Assembly: GCA_024225635.1 (NCBI GenBank)
Contig: JAAEMK010001108.1
Coordinates: forward strand, 1 to 64,000
Length of the DNA stretch: 64,000 nucleotides
From: Desulfobacteraceae bacterium
GTDB lineage: Bacteria > Desulfobacterota > Desulfobacteria > Desulfobacterales > Desulfobacteraceae
Reading direction: 5' to 3'
Within the stretch, counting starts at the first letter, position 1. Each line of letters opens with the position of its first letter. This document shows, in pieces, positions 15,655 to 24,609 of the stretch. The notes beneath the pieces are model-generated. The model did not search any database and was not told where the DNA came from. It worked only from the letters and a program-made list of their open reading frames with translations. The position numbers and the translations under genes were made by a program.

Positions 15655-17217
15655 CTAAATCCCAAGGGTGCTCAGTTCCTGCTGCCAGGCACCGGGATCG
15701 GTTCTTTTGGTTTTAGTCAGCGTCTCCAGATGTTTTCCCACTAGTTTGGCTGCCCTCACCTGGGCGGCAGCATCATTTTCAAGCAGGAACTTTAAATACC
15801 GGTCCTGCCCGGTTTTGTTGGCCTCCGGCCCCAGGGTATCCAGTTGGCGCAGGGAGGCCGTATAGTTCTCCGTGGCCTGGGAAATATTGGCCTTGATCTC
15901 GGCCATCCTTGTGGACAGCTTTTCCACCATGGCCTGGCGCTTGCCAGCACTGGCCGCCTCGATCAGCTTCTCTACCGTGGGCAGCTTCTTGCATTCACGA
16001 TGAATAAAATATCCCCGTTCGGCGGCAATCTTGAACCAGGCATAGGCGGTTTCGGCATCCGCCTTTGCCTGGATAAATTTAACATCTATGATGATGCTTT
16101 TAAGCCGACCAAGCTCCTGCTGCATATCCGGGTTTTTCTCCGCCATTTTTTCCAGACGGGCCAGATGCTGGCCTGCCTGGTCCATATTGGCTCGGTTTTT
16201 GGTGCTGGTTGGTGCCGTACTCACGGCAGCCGGCGTAGAGGCCCCGGCTCCGGTCCGGTAAGCTTCCCAGGCATCAGCATAGGTTTTTACGGTATTACGG
16301 TCCCCAAAGACCACAGCAGCCAGCACCGGCCTGAATCCCATGGTGGCTTTTTTATTCGGGGCGGGTGTTCCGCTTTTGACAATATAAAAGGGTTCCTCGG
16401 TACGAAGGCTGGAACGAAGCCGTTTTTCCGAGGAAAGATAATGCCCGCCCCGGGAGACAAACCCGCCTGGCCGACCCTGGTAATACTCGATCATATAGAG
16501 CCCCTGGGTCATCTCGGAGACATTACCCAGCATGTCATGAAGCCCCAACGGATTGGGTTTAAGGCGTCCTGCTGCCTTAAGCTTCCCATGGCTGGATTTG
16601 GGTCCTGCAAACCATTCACTGGCACTCAAAGCACCTTGATAGGGGACCCGGCGGTCAAAGGTATCCACAGAGACGGCAGCCCCGCCCCGGGCCGCAAACT
16701 CCCATTCCGGTTCCGATGGAAGCCGCAGAAACCCGTGGCTCTTGCCGGCCTTGGGAAGTTTGTCCAGTCCATTGGCAAAGAGCCATTGGTTGAGCCGGTT
16801 TAAAAAATTCTGGGCCTCAAACCAGGAAATATTGACCACAGGTTTTGCCCCGGTAAGCCCTGCCGGTACAGGTTGCTCCATGACAACAGCCCATTGGGCC
16901 TGGCTGATCTCGTATTTGGCCATGTAATAGCACCAGTCCTCCCCGGATTTGGACGGTGCCAGAAACGAGCCGGACAGGCTTACCTCCGTCGGGTGTTCCT
17001 TGAACCCGCCGTCCGGATCCCCCATCCTGAAACTCTGCTGGGCAAAGGGACCGTTACCCCTCCCCATGAAAATAGGTCTGAACACCATTTCCCGACCACC
17101 CGGCAGGGGCAGGACAAGATCGCCTTCTATAGGACTGGGGTTGTCCGGGGTTTTTGCTCCAAAGGCCGGGGAGACCAGTATCAGAAGACTCAACACAAAA
17201 AGAAGTTTTTTTTTCAT
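15655..17217 (-). CDS. TagR-like periplasmic protein with inactive formylglycine-enzyme (FGE) domain
   Basis: 520 residues. A signal peptide (1-20) is followed by an FGE-sulfatase domain (about 65-310): FRMGDPDGGFKEHPTEVSL, then MAKYEISQAQWAVVM, LPSEPEWEFAARGG, LGLHDMLGNVSEMTQGLY, and SRGGHYLSSEKRLRSSLR. True FGE enzymes use a pair of cysteines in the SRGG-following segment; here that segment has none, so the domain is probably a binding module, as in TagR of type VI secretion. The C-terminal ~200 residues are helical and unassigned. The start overlaps the permease stop by one base (TAATG). In Pseudomonas TagR stimulates the kinase PpkA from the periplasm; a parallel role here is inference. 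Confidence 0.8.
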   Translation of the reverse strand: MKKKLLFVLSLLILVSPAFGAKTPDNPSPIEGDLVLPLPGGREMVFRPIFMGRGNGPFAQQSFRMGDPDGGFKEHPTEVSLSGSFLAPSKSGEDWCYYMAKYEISQAQWAVVMEQPVPAGLTGAKPVVNISWFEAQNFLNRLNQWLFANGLDKLPKAGKSHGFLRLPSEPEWEFAARGGAAVSVDTFDRRVPYQGALSASEWFAGPKSSHGKLKAAGRLKPNPLGLHDMLGNVSEMTQGLYMIEYYQGRPGGFVSRGGHYLSSEKRLRSSLRTEEPFYIVKSGTPAPNKKATMGFRPVLAAVVFGDRNTVKTYADAWEAYRTGAGASTPAAVSTAPTSTKNRANMDQAGQHLARLEKMAEKNPDMQQELGRLKSIIIDVKFIQAKADAETAYAWFKIAAERGYFIHRECKKLPTVEKLIEAASAGKRQAMVEKLSTRMAEIKANISQATENYTASLRQLDTLGPEANKTGQDRYLKFLLENDAAAQVRAAKLVGKHLETLTKTKRTDPGAWQQELSTLGI

Positions 17218-19016
17218 TATTCATCCCTCAAGGCTTCGGCCGGATCAATGCGGATGACCCGGGCGGCTGCCAATGCCGCTGCGATTTGTCCCAGAATGAC
17301 AACCCCGGCTGCGGCATAGGCCAGGTGGCCCGCTCCCAGTCGGCAGAAGCTTTCACCTTGGGCCAGCTGGGCGGAAAAAAGATGGTTGATGAACCCGGCC
17401 ATGCCCAGATAGAACACCAGGGCCATGCCCAAGCCGCCTAAAGTCAGAAACAGGGCCTGGTACAGGGGGAGACAGAGCAGCCCGGTACGGCCAAACCCGA
17501 TAAGCCCCAGAACCCCTAAATCCCTGCGTTTTCTCTCCACCGAGGCATAGAGACTGGCAGTCAGCGACCCGGCCCCGCCAAGAAGCCCGCCCAGGCCTAT
17601 GAGCCAGAAGATCATGCCAAGGTGTCGGTCCAGCTCCTTTAGATCCCGGATCCGGGAGGCTTCCGTATGAACGGGAATGCCTTCCCCCTCCAACCTCAGC
17701 TTCAGGGTTTCCACATCATCCAGGGTTTTGGCGTAAAGCCTGAAAGCCGCATACCCCCGCCGTTTTAAAACAAATTGGTCTGACTCTTTTTCCCAGATAA
17801 TATCCCGTTGCCTGCTTAAATTCAGAATCCCGACCAGATCCGGCGGTGCCAGCAGCCAAGCCCCTTTAGTAAACCAGTCCTGAACTGGAAAGGCAGGAAT
17901 TAAAAGGGAAGACTTCTCTTCAAGTGCCATGGAGATGCCGGGCTGAAAATCAAAACCCCGGGGCAGGATGATCTGCCGGAGGTGCTTTCCGGTCATCACA
18001 CCCTCGGGCCAGGGTGCATCAAGACCCGGAGTACGGGGATAGGCCAACAAGGGTAGCACCCGGTCATTTCTCATATTCATTTTGATAGGCTTGACCCATG
18101 GCAGAACAACAGCGTTTTTTCCCCTCAGCCTTCTTTGGATGGTGGTGACCACAGCCTTACTCTGAGCCCGTTTGGTGGTGAGCAGATACCAGAATTTTCT
18201 TGTATTCAGTTCATAGCCCAGCCTTGAAAGCTGCTGATCTCGCGGTATCTCTTCAAGCCGACTTAGACCGGTTCCCGAGGTCAACCTTACTTTGAGCACC
18301 GGATCCACCGGGGTGTTCATCCCCAGGACCACCCCGTCAAAAACCGGAACTGCTTTGGGTATATCCCCTTTCCATCCCAGGCGGGGCACGGCACGACCAT
18401 CTTTAAAGTCTTCAATATTTTCCAGGAACCCCAACGGGAAGTAGACGGCATCCCGGGCTGTGGCCCTGGGATCCAGCACGCCTGAGATTTTAAGCTTGGC
18501 ATTGCCCGTCTCAAATCCCCTGCCTCTGAACCGCCGGATCGTAAGGGTAATTTCTTTACCCGGCTTGACATTGAGTTTTCTGGCAGCTTCAGCAGAAAGG
18601 ACGCACTGGCCGCTCCCTGGCGGGGCCGCCTGATTTTCCAGAAGCAGGGGATCGCCGTCGGCCGTAGGAAGGGCTTCCAGGGTAAGTTGACTTGCAGTGG
18701 ATTTTAAACTAACACTTGCGGAAATACTCCGGGTGGTGGGCACCAGAAAGGTAGCCCCAGGATCTGACTTAAGCTTGTCCAGCCATGCTTGGGTAAAGGA
18801 CCGGCTCACCATGGGCCGGATCTCACGGTTCCTGGGATCCTGGAGCAGGCGAGTGCGAAGGGTTTCCATGGTCCCGTTTTTAAGGCCGAAAAGCAAAAGC
18901 AAAGGTCCGATCACGGCCGCCACGGCCAGAATAAGACAGAGGCTTAAAATCCATTCGTGTTTGAGGTCGGCCCAGACAAGTCCTGCCACAAGCCATGAAG
19001 ATCTTAGATTTTTCAC
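17217..19016 (-). CDS. FtsX/LolCE-type ABC transporter permease (TagS-like)
   Basis: 599 residues. The first membrane segment lies at about 18-45, then a periplasmic region runs from ~50 to ~470, and three more membrane helices follow (about 470-495, 520-545 and 560-585), the topology of MacB/LolCE/FtsX permeases. The C-terminal RVIRIDPAEALRDE is the usual end of this family. The periplasmic part is longer than in FtsX and could bind substrate or a partner. The start overlaps the ATPase stop by four bases. In TagST the pair does not move a known substrate but couples outer-membrane sensing to the kinase; LolCDE-like lipoprotein handling is the alternative. Confidence 0.85.
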   Translation of the reverse strand: MKNLRSSWLVAGLVWADLKHEWILSLCLILAVAAVIGPLLLLFGLKNGTMETLRTRLLQDPRNREIRPMVSRSFTQAWLDKLKSDPGATFLVPTTRSISASVSLKSTASQLTLEALPTADGDPLLLENQAAPPGSGQCVLSAEAARKLNVKPGKEITLTIRRFRGRGFETGNAKLKISGVLDPRATARDAVYFPLGFLENIEDFKDGRAVPRLGWKGDIPKAVPVFDGVVLGMNTPVDPVLKVRLTSGTGLSRLEEIPRDQQLSRLGYELNTRKFWYLLTTKRAQSKAVVTTIQRRLRGKNAVVLPWVKPIKMNMRNDRVLPLLAYPRTPGLDAPWPEGVMTGKHLRQIILPRGFDFQPGISMALEEKSSLLIPAFPVQDWFTKGAWLLAPPDLVGILNLSRQRDIIWEKESDQFVLKRRGYAAFRLYAKTLDDVETLKLRLEGEGIPVHTEASRIRDLKELDRHLGMIFWLIGLGGLLGGAGSLTASLYASVERKRRDLGVLGLIGFGRTGLLCLPLYQALFLTLGGLGMALVFYLGMAGFINHLFSAQLAQGESFCRLGAGHLAYAAAGVVILGQIAAALAAARVIRIDPAEALRDE

Positions 19017-19741
19017 AGGCTCTCCACCTCCATAAGAATGGATGTGGTCAGCCCTGCTTCCTCCCGTTTGAGCCTGAAACTGAATACCCGGTCCACCCGG
19101 TCCCGGAGCAGGGATTTGTCATGGGTGACCATGATAGTAGTGGTGCCGGTGCTGCGGCTTAAATCACGTAACTGGTCCCGGATCTCCACGGCAGTCAGTT
19201 CATCCACCGCTGCCGTGGGTTCGTCTGCCAGCACAATCTTGGGGCCGTGCACAAGCGCTCTTGCAATGGCCACCCGCTGGCGCTGGCCCCCGGACAAAAA
19301 GGCAGGCCGTTTATCAAGTTGCTCCCCAATGTTCAAGGCTTCGGCCACAGTCGCAACCTTTGCATTGTCTCTGTCCCCAATCAACCGCAGGGGCAGACCG
19401 ATATTCTGTCTCACAGTTAAAAAGGGGAGAAGGCCGCCTGTCTGGAGCACATACCCGAGATGGCGGCTCCGGATACAGGCCCGGCCCATTTCTCCCAGAC
19501 CGGTAAGGTCAATGGAACGGTTTTGCCCAGAAATAAAGAATTCGCTCACATGGAGGGGTTTTAAAACCAGGCCAAGGATATCCAACAGGGTAGATTTTCC
19601 GCATCCGGAAGGCCCTACCAGGGCGGCGAACTCACCCTCGAACAGGGTCAGTTCCGGCACACGGAGTTCAAAGGTCACCCCGGCCTGGGCACGCCGGTGG
19701 CGCAGCCCTTTTATCTTAATAACATAATTGTCTTGAGTCAT
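19013..19741 (-). CDS. MacB/LolD-type ABC transporter ATPase (TagT-like)
   Basis: 242 residues with a complete ABC set: Walker A GPSGCGKST, Q-loop YVLQTGG, signature LSGGQRQRVAIARAL, Walker B IVLADEPTA, and the H-loop MVTHD. The LGYVLQ and AVDELTA segments place it in the MacB/LolD/FtsE branch, which pairs with four-helix permeases like the next gene. It overlaps that gene by four bases and follows the vWA gene by 13 bases, so the three are one transcript. It powers whatever conformational or transport work the permease does. Confidence 0.9.
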   Translation of the reverse strand: MTQDNYVIKIKGLRHRRAQAGVTFELRVPELTLFEGEFAALVGPSGCGKSTLLDILGLVLKPLHVSEFFISGQNRSIDLTGLGEMGRACIRSRHLGYVLQTGGLLPFLTVRQNIGLPLRLIGDRDNAKVATVAEALNIGEQLDKRPAFLSGGQRQRVAIARALVHGPKIVLADEPTAAVDELTAVEIRDQLRDLSRSTGTTTIMVTHDKSLLRDRVDRVFSFRLKREEAGLTTSILMEVESL

Positions 19742-19754
19742 TTTCCATCACCAA

Positions 19755-21842
19755 TCAGGGAAGCAATTCCAGGCTCACCGGATAAACATGCTCGTCGGGA
19801 TCATCTCCGGGATTCAGGGTTACCCAGCCTTCGGGCCGGTCATGAATGGACTGGTAGGCCTGAACCTTGGCTTCCAGTTCATTGAGGAACTCATCCTGCT
19901 CGTCAATGGACCAGCTCATCCATAGATCATTGTTCATGCTCATGAGATTACTGTGGTAAGGCAGGCCTGAGAGGAACTCAGGTACCAGGCCAGTGTCTGC
20001 AATGGTTTTAGCGTTTTTGATTAAATTGGGATCCCGGGAGGCCATGGCTGAGGTGGCCTGGAGGGCGGTAAAGAAATCCTCTCCCCCGATCCGACCCCGG
20101 AGTCCGGCAGCCATGATCTCCTTTAAAATGGTGTTCAAGGAATCTAGCTGCTGCTTACTCATGAGAAGCCGGACCTCCATGGCTGGGATTTCCGGGTTGA
20201 TCAAGTCCTTGTCCGTGGCCCAGGCCACGATATCCCTGGGAGCCTTGGCTCCGGACTGCTTGCCGATCCAGTCCACCATGGCCGCCTTGACCATTTGCTG
20301 GGCCAGAGCTCCGGCACTGGCTTCAGCTGAAGGTGCCTTTTTGTCGACCGCTGCCGGGATTGCTTCAGGTTGAGCACTTTCCGGCACCATGCCGCTGAGG
20401 CGGGTGCCTTCTTTCGGACCGAGTGTTTGGTCTGTATTGCCCTGTTTGGCCGCGCTGAGCATGGAGGTTATTTTATGTGTGATTACCATTGAAATCTGGG
20501 TGAACCCGGGCAGATCTTTGGAAGAGACGGAAGAATAGGCGCTTTCCCCCTGCATGCCCCGGTTGGCACTCAGTTCCCGAAACTGCATTTCGGCGGATTC
20601 ATGGTATTTTTTGGCTATAGGGGCTTTTATATGCATGGTGTAGAGATAAACTGACGAATCATTGGCAATGGCCCGCAGGGTCTGTGTAGAATGGCCGGAC
20701 GCATTGTATTTGTGGCCTAGATCATGGCCCGGTGCATCTCCTAAAAGCACAATGAACCGAATGGCCTCGTCGGTCCAGGCGGTCTTGGTTATGGCGTCGT
20801 TAATGCCGGAGAAAACATCCTCGGCATAATCATCACTGTCTACCTTGGTTACATCCACTTGCGCCAGTACGTTTACAAAATCTTCCGACGGCAGCAGAGT
20901 CGGGGTGTAGTTGTTGGTAGTATATCCAATGCCGGGAATCAGGCCCACTGGATCCCGGTACCCCCAGACTCCGAACCTCAGGGCATCAGCCGTGGCAGGA
21001 TCTCCACCCAGATTCAGGGCCACCTGCTTTATCACATCCAGGGTTGCCTTGATATAGGGACGCATGGATACCGTGGTATCTGACACAAAGACCACATCCA
21101 TCTTCATCTGGGAGCGCGCCTCCTCACTGGCCTGTGCTGCATCCAGGTTTGCTTCGGTCAGATAGTCTTTATTCTGGCTGATATCTGTGGATTCCCTTGC
21201 ATCCGGGCCTGAAGCCGTGGCAGCTGCCAGTTGGAGGAGCCTACCTTCCCGGCCTCCAATCTCCAGCTCTTCAAAAGCGAGGATGGGAAGCAGGTAAAAC
21301 TGTGTTGAAATATCCACTGCCCGTTTAGGTTCCACAGACCGGATGGGAAAACCCTCGGGAATCAGCCCCGAATCAATGACCGCATAAAGTTTTTCAACTT
21401 CCTTGGTTCTAACTTCTTCCCCAGCCATGGTCAGGTCTGCCAAAGGCCTGCGGTTGGCAAACATGAGTACCGGGCTTCTTCCTTCGGGATGGGTATAGGC
21501 CAGGCACATTGTCTGCTTCCACTCAAGCACGTCCTTGGTCTGCATCCAACCCAGCACTCCGCCCCGGTTATCCTGGCCTACTTCATACCATCCTTCCTGG
21601 AGTTCCAGGTCTTCGGCACTGGGGCTGGTATAAACGTAAAAGGGCTGGAACGCGGGCACATTTTCCTGAACCGTCGCACCTGACGCATCTTTTTGGGTAT
21701 AGATGTTTGAAAAAGGCCTTGTCAGGATTCTTAAGGGAAGAATACTTTTGCCTTCGATGGTAACTGGTTTTCGCCGCTCTTCGGCAGATACGGGAAGAGC
21801 CAAACAGAAGATCGTGAGCAGCCAGAGAAACTTTTTGAACAT
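19755..21842 (-). CDS. Periplasmic vWA protein resembling the C-terminal half of the kinase PpkA
   Basis: About 695 residues from the ATG at 21842 (AGGTTTTC behind a TTGGAGG site), which gives a clean signal peptide (FKKFLWLLTIFCLALPVSA). Residues ~25-110 look like a bacterial SH3-type domain (LEGWYEVG-like strand, then GGVLGWMQTKDVLEWKQTMC). Residues ~250-460 are a von Willebrand A domain with the metal site DVVFVSDTTVSM. The helical C-terminal region (about 530-680) has no assignment. The SH3-vWA order and the context are those of the periplasmic half of the type VI kinase PpkA, but the cytoplasmic kinase is absent; the protein starts directly with a signal peptide. First gene of its operon; the promoter must lie in 21843-22000. 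Confidence 0.78.
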   Translation of the reverse strand: MFKKFLWLLTIFCLALPVSAEERRKPVTIEGKSILPLRILTRPFSNIYTQKDASGATVQENVPAFQPFYVYTSPSAEDLELQEGWYEVGQDNRGGVLGWMQTKDVLEWKQTMCLAYTHPEGRSPVLMFANRRPLADLTMAGEEVRTKEVEKLYAVIDSGLIPEGFPIRSVEPKRAVDISTQFYLLPILAFEELEIGGREGRLLQLAAATASGPDARESTDISQNKDYLTEANLDAAQASEEARSQMKMDVVFVSDTTVSMRPYIKATLDVIKQVALNLGGDPATADALRFGVWGYRDPVGLIPGIGYTTNNYTPTLLPSEDFVNVLAQVDVTKVDSDDYAEDVFSGINDAITKTAWTDEAIRFIVLLGDAPGHDLGHKYNASGHSTQTLRAIANDSSVYLYTMHIKAPIAKKYHESAEMQFRELSANRGMQGESAYSSVSSKDLPGFTQISMVITHKITSMLSAAKQGNTDQTLGPKEGTRLSGMVPESAQPEAIPAAVDKKAPSAEASAGALAQQMVKAAMVDWIGKQSGAKAPRDIVAWATDKDLINPEIPAMEVRLLMSKQQLDSLNTILKEIMAAGLRGRIGGEDFFTALQATSAMASRDPNLIKNAKTIADTGLVPEFLSGLPYHSNLMSMNNDLWMSWSIDEQDEFLNELEAKVQAYQSIHDRPEGWVTLNPGDDPDEHVYPVSLELLP

Positions 21843-22559
21843 AACGAAAACCTCCAAGATTTTGAGAACTTTTATGCTTTGAGCTATCAATTCACCGGTA
21901 TACGGCTTGTTACTGGCACCTTTTATTCCAATGTTGACCGATTTTTGATTTTTCCGCCCTGATTCTTTTAGCCCATGGTTTCGCCTTTTGTCAATAAGTT
22001 AAGCGAGGCTCATGCAAGTAACTCTGCGCACAGATGCAGTCATTCAAACGACCGTGGGGAGGATATCTTATCTTGCACAAAATGAGTCATACGAAGGCGT
22101 TTATTTATGATATTATTGAACGCATCTTCAAAAATTTTTAGACCACAACATATGGTATAGAAGCTCCCCCACAATTTATAGCCCAAATGTCATGATTAAA
22201 GAATAGAAAATTGATCAGGTCTGCCCGACAGAAATCAAAATCTGTTTGATATGGTCAGCAAGTTTTTTCACGCCATTTATAACCTGTTTTCTTCCCAAAT
22301 TATACAGCACCGCTACACGCCGGGGAGCAACGCGTGGGGGGTATGAATCATACGCCGCCGGGAGGAACGATCGAAGGCCAAGCTATCGCTGCAGCAGGTG
22401 GTGTTTCAATGGTGGATCAGGGTCGCTTTGACAGGATTTTCCCGGAGATGGTATGGCAACTCAACATTTATTTTTCAACAAAGAGAGTTTTCATGGACAA
22501 TCAGGACACCGGGTTGACCCGGTCTGCGGCCCGGGATATGCAGAAAAAATCTGATCACC
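21843..22559. other. Non-coding stretch upstream of the vWA operon
   Basis: No complete gene is supported. A 79-codon plus-strand frame at 22334-22573 (GGTIEGQAIAAAGGVSMVDQ) has a protein-like mix, but no family and no good ribosome site; it may be another remnant linked to the pseudogene that follows. The part next to 21843 should contain the operon promoter; no clear -35/-10 pair was identified. Confidence 0.3.
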
Positions 22560-23086
22560 CTGTGGGCCTTTGACACCCGGTCCATCCTCGGACGGTTCCA
22601 CCTCTGGCTGGAAGATGTCAGGGAGAACTGGAACCGGGGCAGCGACGACAACGGGATGACGGACACCATTTCCTTTACCGACGGCAGGACCGAAAAGATG
22701 CTGGCCATGACCTCTGCGGTGACAGCCCTGGGCACACGGTTGTTCGGCCGGTACGGCGAAGGCTGGGCATGGACAAAAAGGCGCTCAAGCAGGTGAAAAA
22801 GGATGCGGATACCATTTCCGCCTATGCCATGAGCGAAAGCCTCTGGTACCTGTCCAGGACCCTGCCTGAAAACCACGCCATCATGGTCTGCCTGGGAGAG
22901 GGCCTCATGCCCAAGGCTGGGGAAGCCTCGAAAATGGGGGCCAATCCCCTGCTGGGGTTTGGCCAAAATATGACCACAAGAGGCATGGGAAACCATAAAA
23001 TGCGTTCTGCCCTGCGGATTACCAGGGACACGACCATGACCCGGCATGGCTGGCCAGGTTTCGGTATGAATGGAGCCTGCTCATGA
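22560..23086 (+). pseudogene. Frameshifted remnant of an unrecognised gene
   Basis: One frame reads LWAFDTRSILGRFHLWLEDV to about 22795. The protein then continues in another frame from about 22770 (DKKALKQVKKDADTISAYAM, then LWYLSRTLPENHAIMVCLGE and GLMPKAGEASKMGANPLLGF). Both parts have a real-protein composition and join smoothly through a single frameshift near 22765, so this was one gene. The family is not recognised, and the beginning is missing. Confidence 0.5.
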
Positions 23087-23449
23087 CATGTCCTGATCTA
23101 CTATCAAGGTGCCGTCTGCCGTAGCAGAGGCGTTCAAACACCCCAGTGCAAAGGTAAGGCCAATGCAAAAAGCAAGTGGATATATCCATGGCCGGCAAAG
23201 ATGCTTATTCTACTCATTTCAAATTCTTCATGAAAGTTATATTTTTATTGGGCAGGCTTTCGTCGGTATTTCATTGTCTTAGCAGGCCGGTGCAATGGCA
23301 GGTGAACAAGAAGGTGAGCAGTTTTTTTTCTGAGTATCTCCGCTGTCGGATAACCCCCCTTCGGTATCAAATTCTGACATGATTTGACAATCGATTTTGA
23401 AGGATAAACAGCTTTCCGGATAACTCCAAATCGAACCGATTTTATTAAA
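23087..23449. other. Stretch without a recognised gene
   Basis: Only short frames without ribosome sites. Composition is AT-rich and resembles decayed mobile DNA leading into the integrase remnant. Confidence 0.3.
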
Positions 23450-23594
23450 AAGTTACAAATTTGTGTTACAAACAAACAAGATCCCTCCGAATAACCATGG
23501 GGATTATATAAAATGGCTACGGATTTATCTGGATTTCTGTCATAAGTACGGTTTCAGGGAAGGCGATCCAGGAAGTCTGTCTCTCAAAATGTAA
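23450..23594 (+). pseudogene. Tyrosine recombinase (integrase) N-terminal remnant
   Basis: A frame ending at TAA 23592-23594 reads YKFVLQTNKIPPNNHGDYIK and then WLRIYLDFCHKYGFREGDPG. This matches the SAM-like N-terminal DNA-binding domain of integron- and phage-type tyrosine recombinases (pattern KWLRYYLDFCxKY). The catalytic C-terminal domain is absent. The bases from 23595 to 23820 hold no recognisable gene. Confidence 0.55.
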
Positions 23595-23851
23595 CCGTAA
23601 GAGAGAATGAAAAAAGGCCCTCAACAAAAGAATTTGCAAGAGAGGCGACTTCAAGCTTTCCGGATGATGCCTCGTGTCCAGCGTGCATAAAAAAACTTGA
23701 TCTGTAAGGATAGCTCCGCTTTTTCGCTTACATCTTCGCCAGTAGAGAAAGCAAAATAGTTTAAAATTATTAGGATCTATATATGGGTTTTCTCATCAAA
23801 TCAAGGAAAATATCCTGAATGGTGATCTGTCTGTTTTCTCTGGCCTTTTCG

Positions 23852-24514
23852 CTATGGCCGGCAGATTTTGCAGGGCCGAAAACCCGCCTGGCGCGCCTTG
23901 TTTTTGGAGTGAAAGACCTTGGTGCAGTTTTTGCCGTTGAAATACCTGCATCCGGAACTGTGGAAGATTTTGGAATCTATGTTGCCATGGTAGATGTTTG
24001 TGTCCAGGGCCGCAGTCAAGCCGGGAGAACGGGTGGTATCCCCGCTCTTCCGGCTCCAGATGTTGAGGTGTTGTTTCTTTGCCCGCTGTTCCGCTATTTT
24101 GAACTCCCGGTCATAGGCCTTGCTTGCTCCGTACTTGGTGTAATAGGGGGAGAGACCCTTTTTAACAAGCTCGACGTTGAAGTTACGCCCATCCACAAAC
24201 ACATAGGCAAGGAGCCTTTTGTACCGTCCCCGCTGTTTGTTCCCTTCAAACTCGATATCCACGGTCTTTCCCGTGAGCGCCTTTTTTGCGTACTTGGAGG
24301 CGGTCTTGCCCATGGGGGTGTTTTTGGCCCGGTTGGGGTGGACCGATTCCGGTGTGTTGACGCAAAGGAGCCTGACCCTTTCCTTGTGGCCGTTATAATC
24401 GATATCAATGGTGTCTCCGTCAACCACCCGGAGCACCTTGTACTCTCCTGCAAACGATATGGAACAAAGTACGGCAATCACCAGCACGGTATAAGCAACT
24501 ATTTTCTTTTTCAA
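23852..24514 (-). CDS. Secreted thermonuclease-like protein with C-terminal Ada-type zinc motif
   Basis: 220 residues. A signal peptide (about 1-22) is followed by a staphylococcal-nuclease domain (about 25-150): VLRVVDGDTIDIDYNGHKER, then VRLLCVNTPES, and KRLLAYVFVDGRNFNVELV. The key arginines and acidic calcium ligands appear present. Residues ~175-220 (FHSSGCRYFNGKNCTKVFHS, then AGFRPCKICRP) resemble the small zinc-binding region at the N-terminus of Ada and often attached to such nucleases; the cysteines C-x7-C and C-x2-C would hold the metal. It probably degrades DNA or RNA outside the cytoplasm. It stands alone on this strand. Confidence 0.85.
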   Translation of the reverse strand: MKKKIVAYTVLVIAVLCSISFAGEYKVLRVVDGDTIDIDYNGHKERVRLLCVNTPESVHPNRAKNTPMGKTASKYAKKALTGKTVDIEFEGNKQRGRYKRLLAYVFVDGRNFNVELVKKGLSPYYTKYGASKAYDREFKIAEQRAKKQHLNIWSRKSGDTTRSPGLTAALDTNIYHGNIDSKIFHSSGCRYFNGKNCTKVFHSKNKARQAGFRPCKICRP

Positions 24515-24609
24515 CTACAACTCCTGATCAACTCGGCAGTAACATTAAAGGAACGGGAATCGAAACGATCGGTCCGCCCAACTCGAAAAACCGGGACATT
24601 CTATCGGAT

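Noticed and set aside
15844-16803. 319-codon plus-strand frame opposite the FGE-like gene
   Set aside because: Antisense shadow of a gene with clear FGE motifs; no start signal.
12896-21842. Complete type VI secretion system
   Set aside because: Only TagRST-like and vWA genes are present. No TssB/C sheath, Hcp, VgrG, TssJLM or ClpV motifs were seen in the window.
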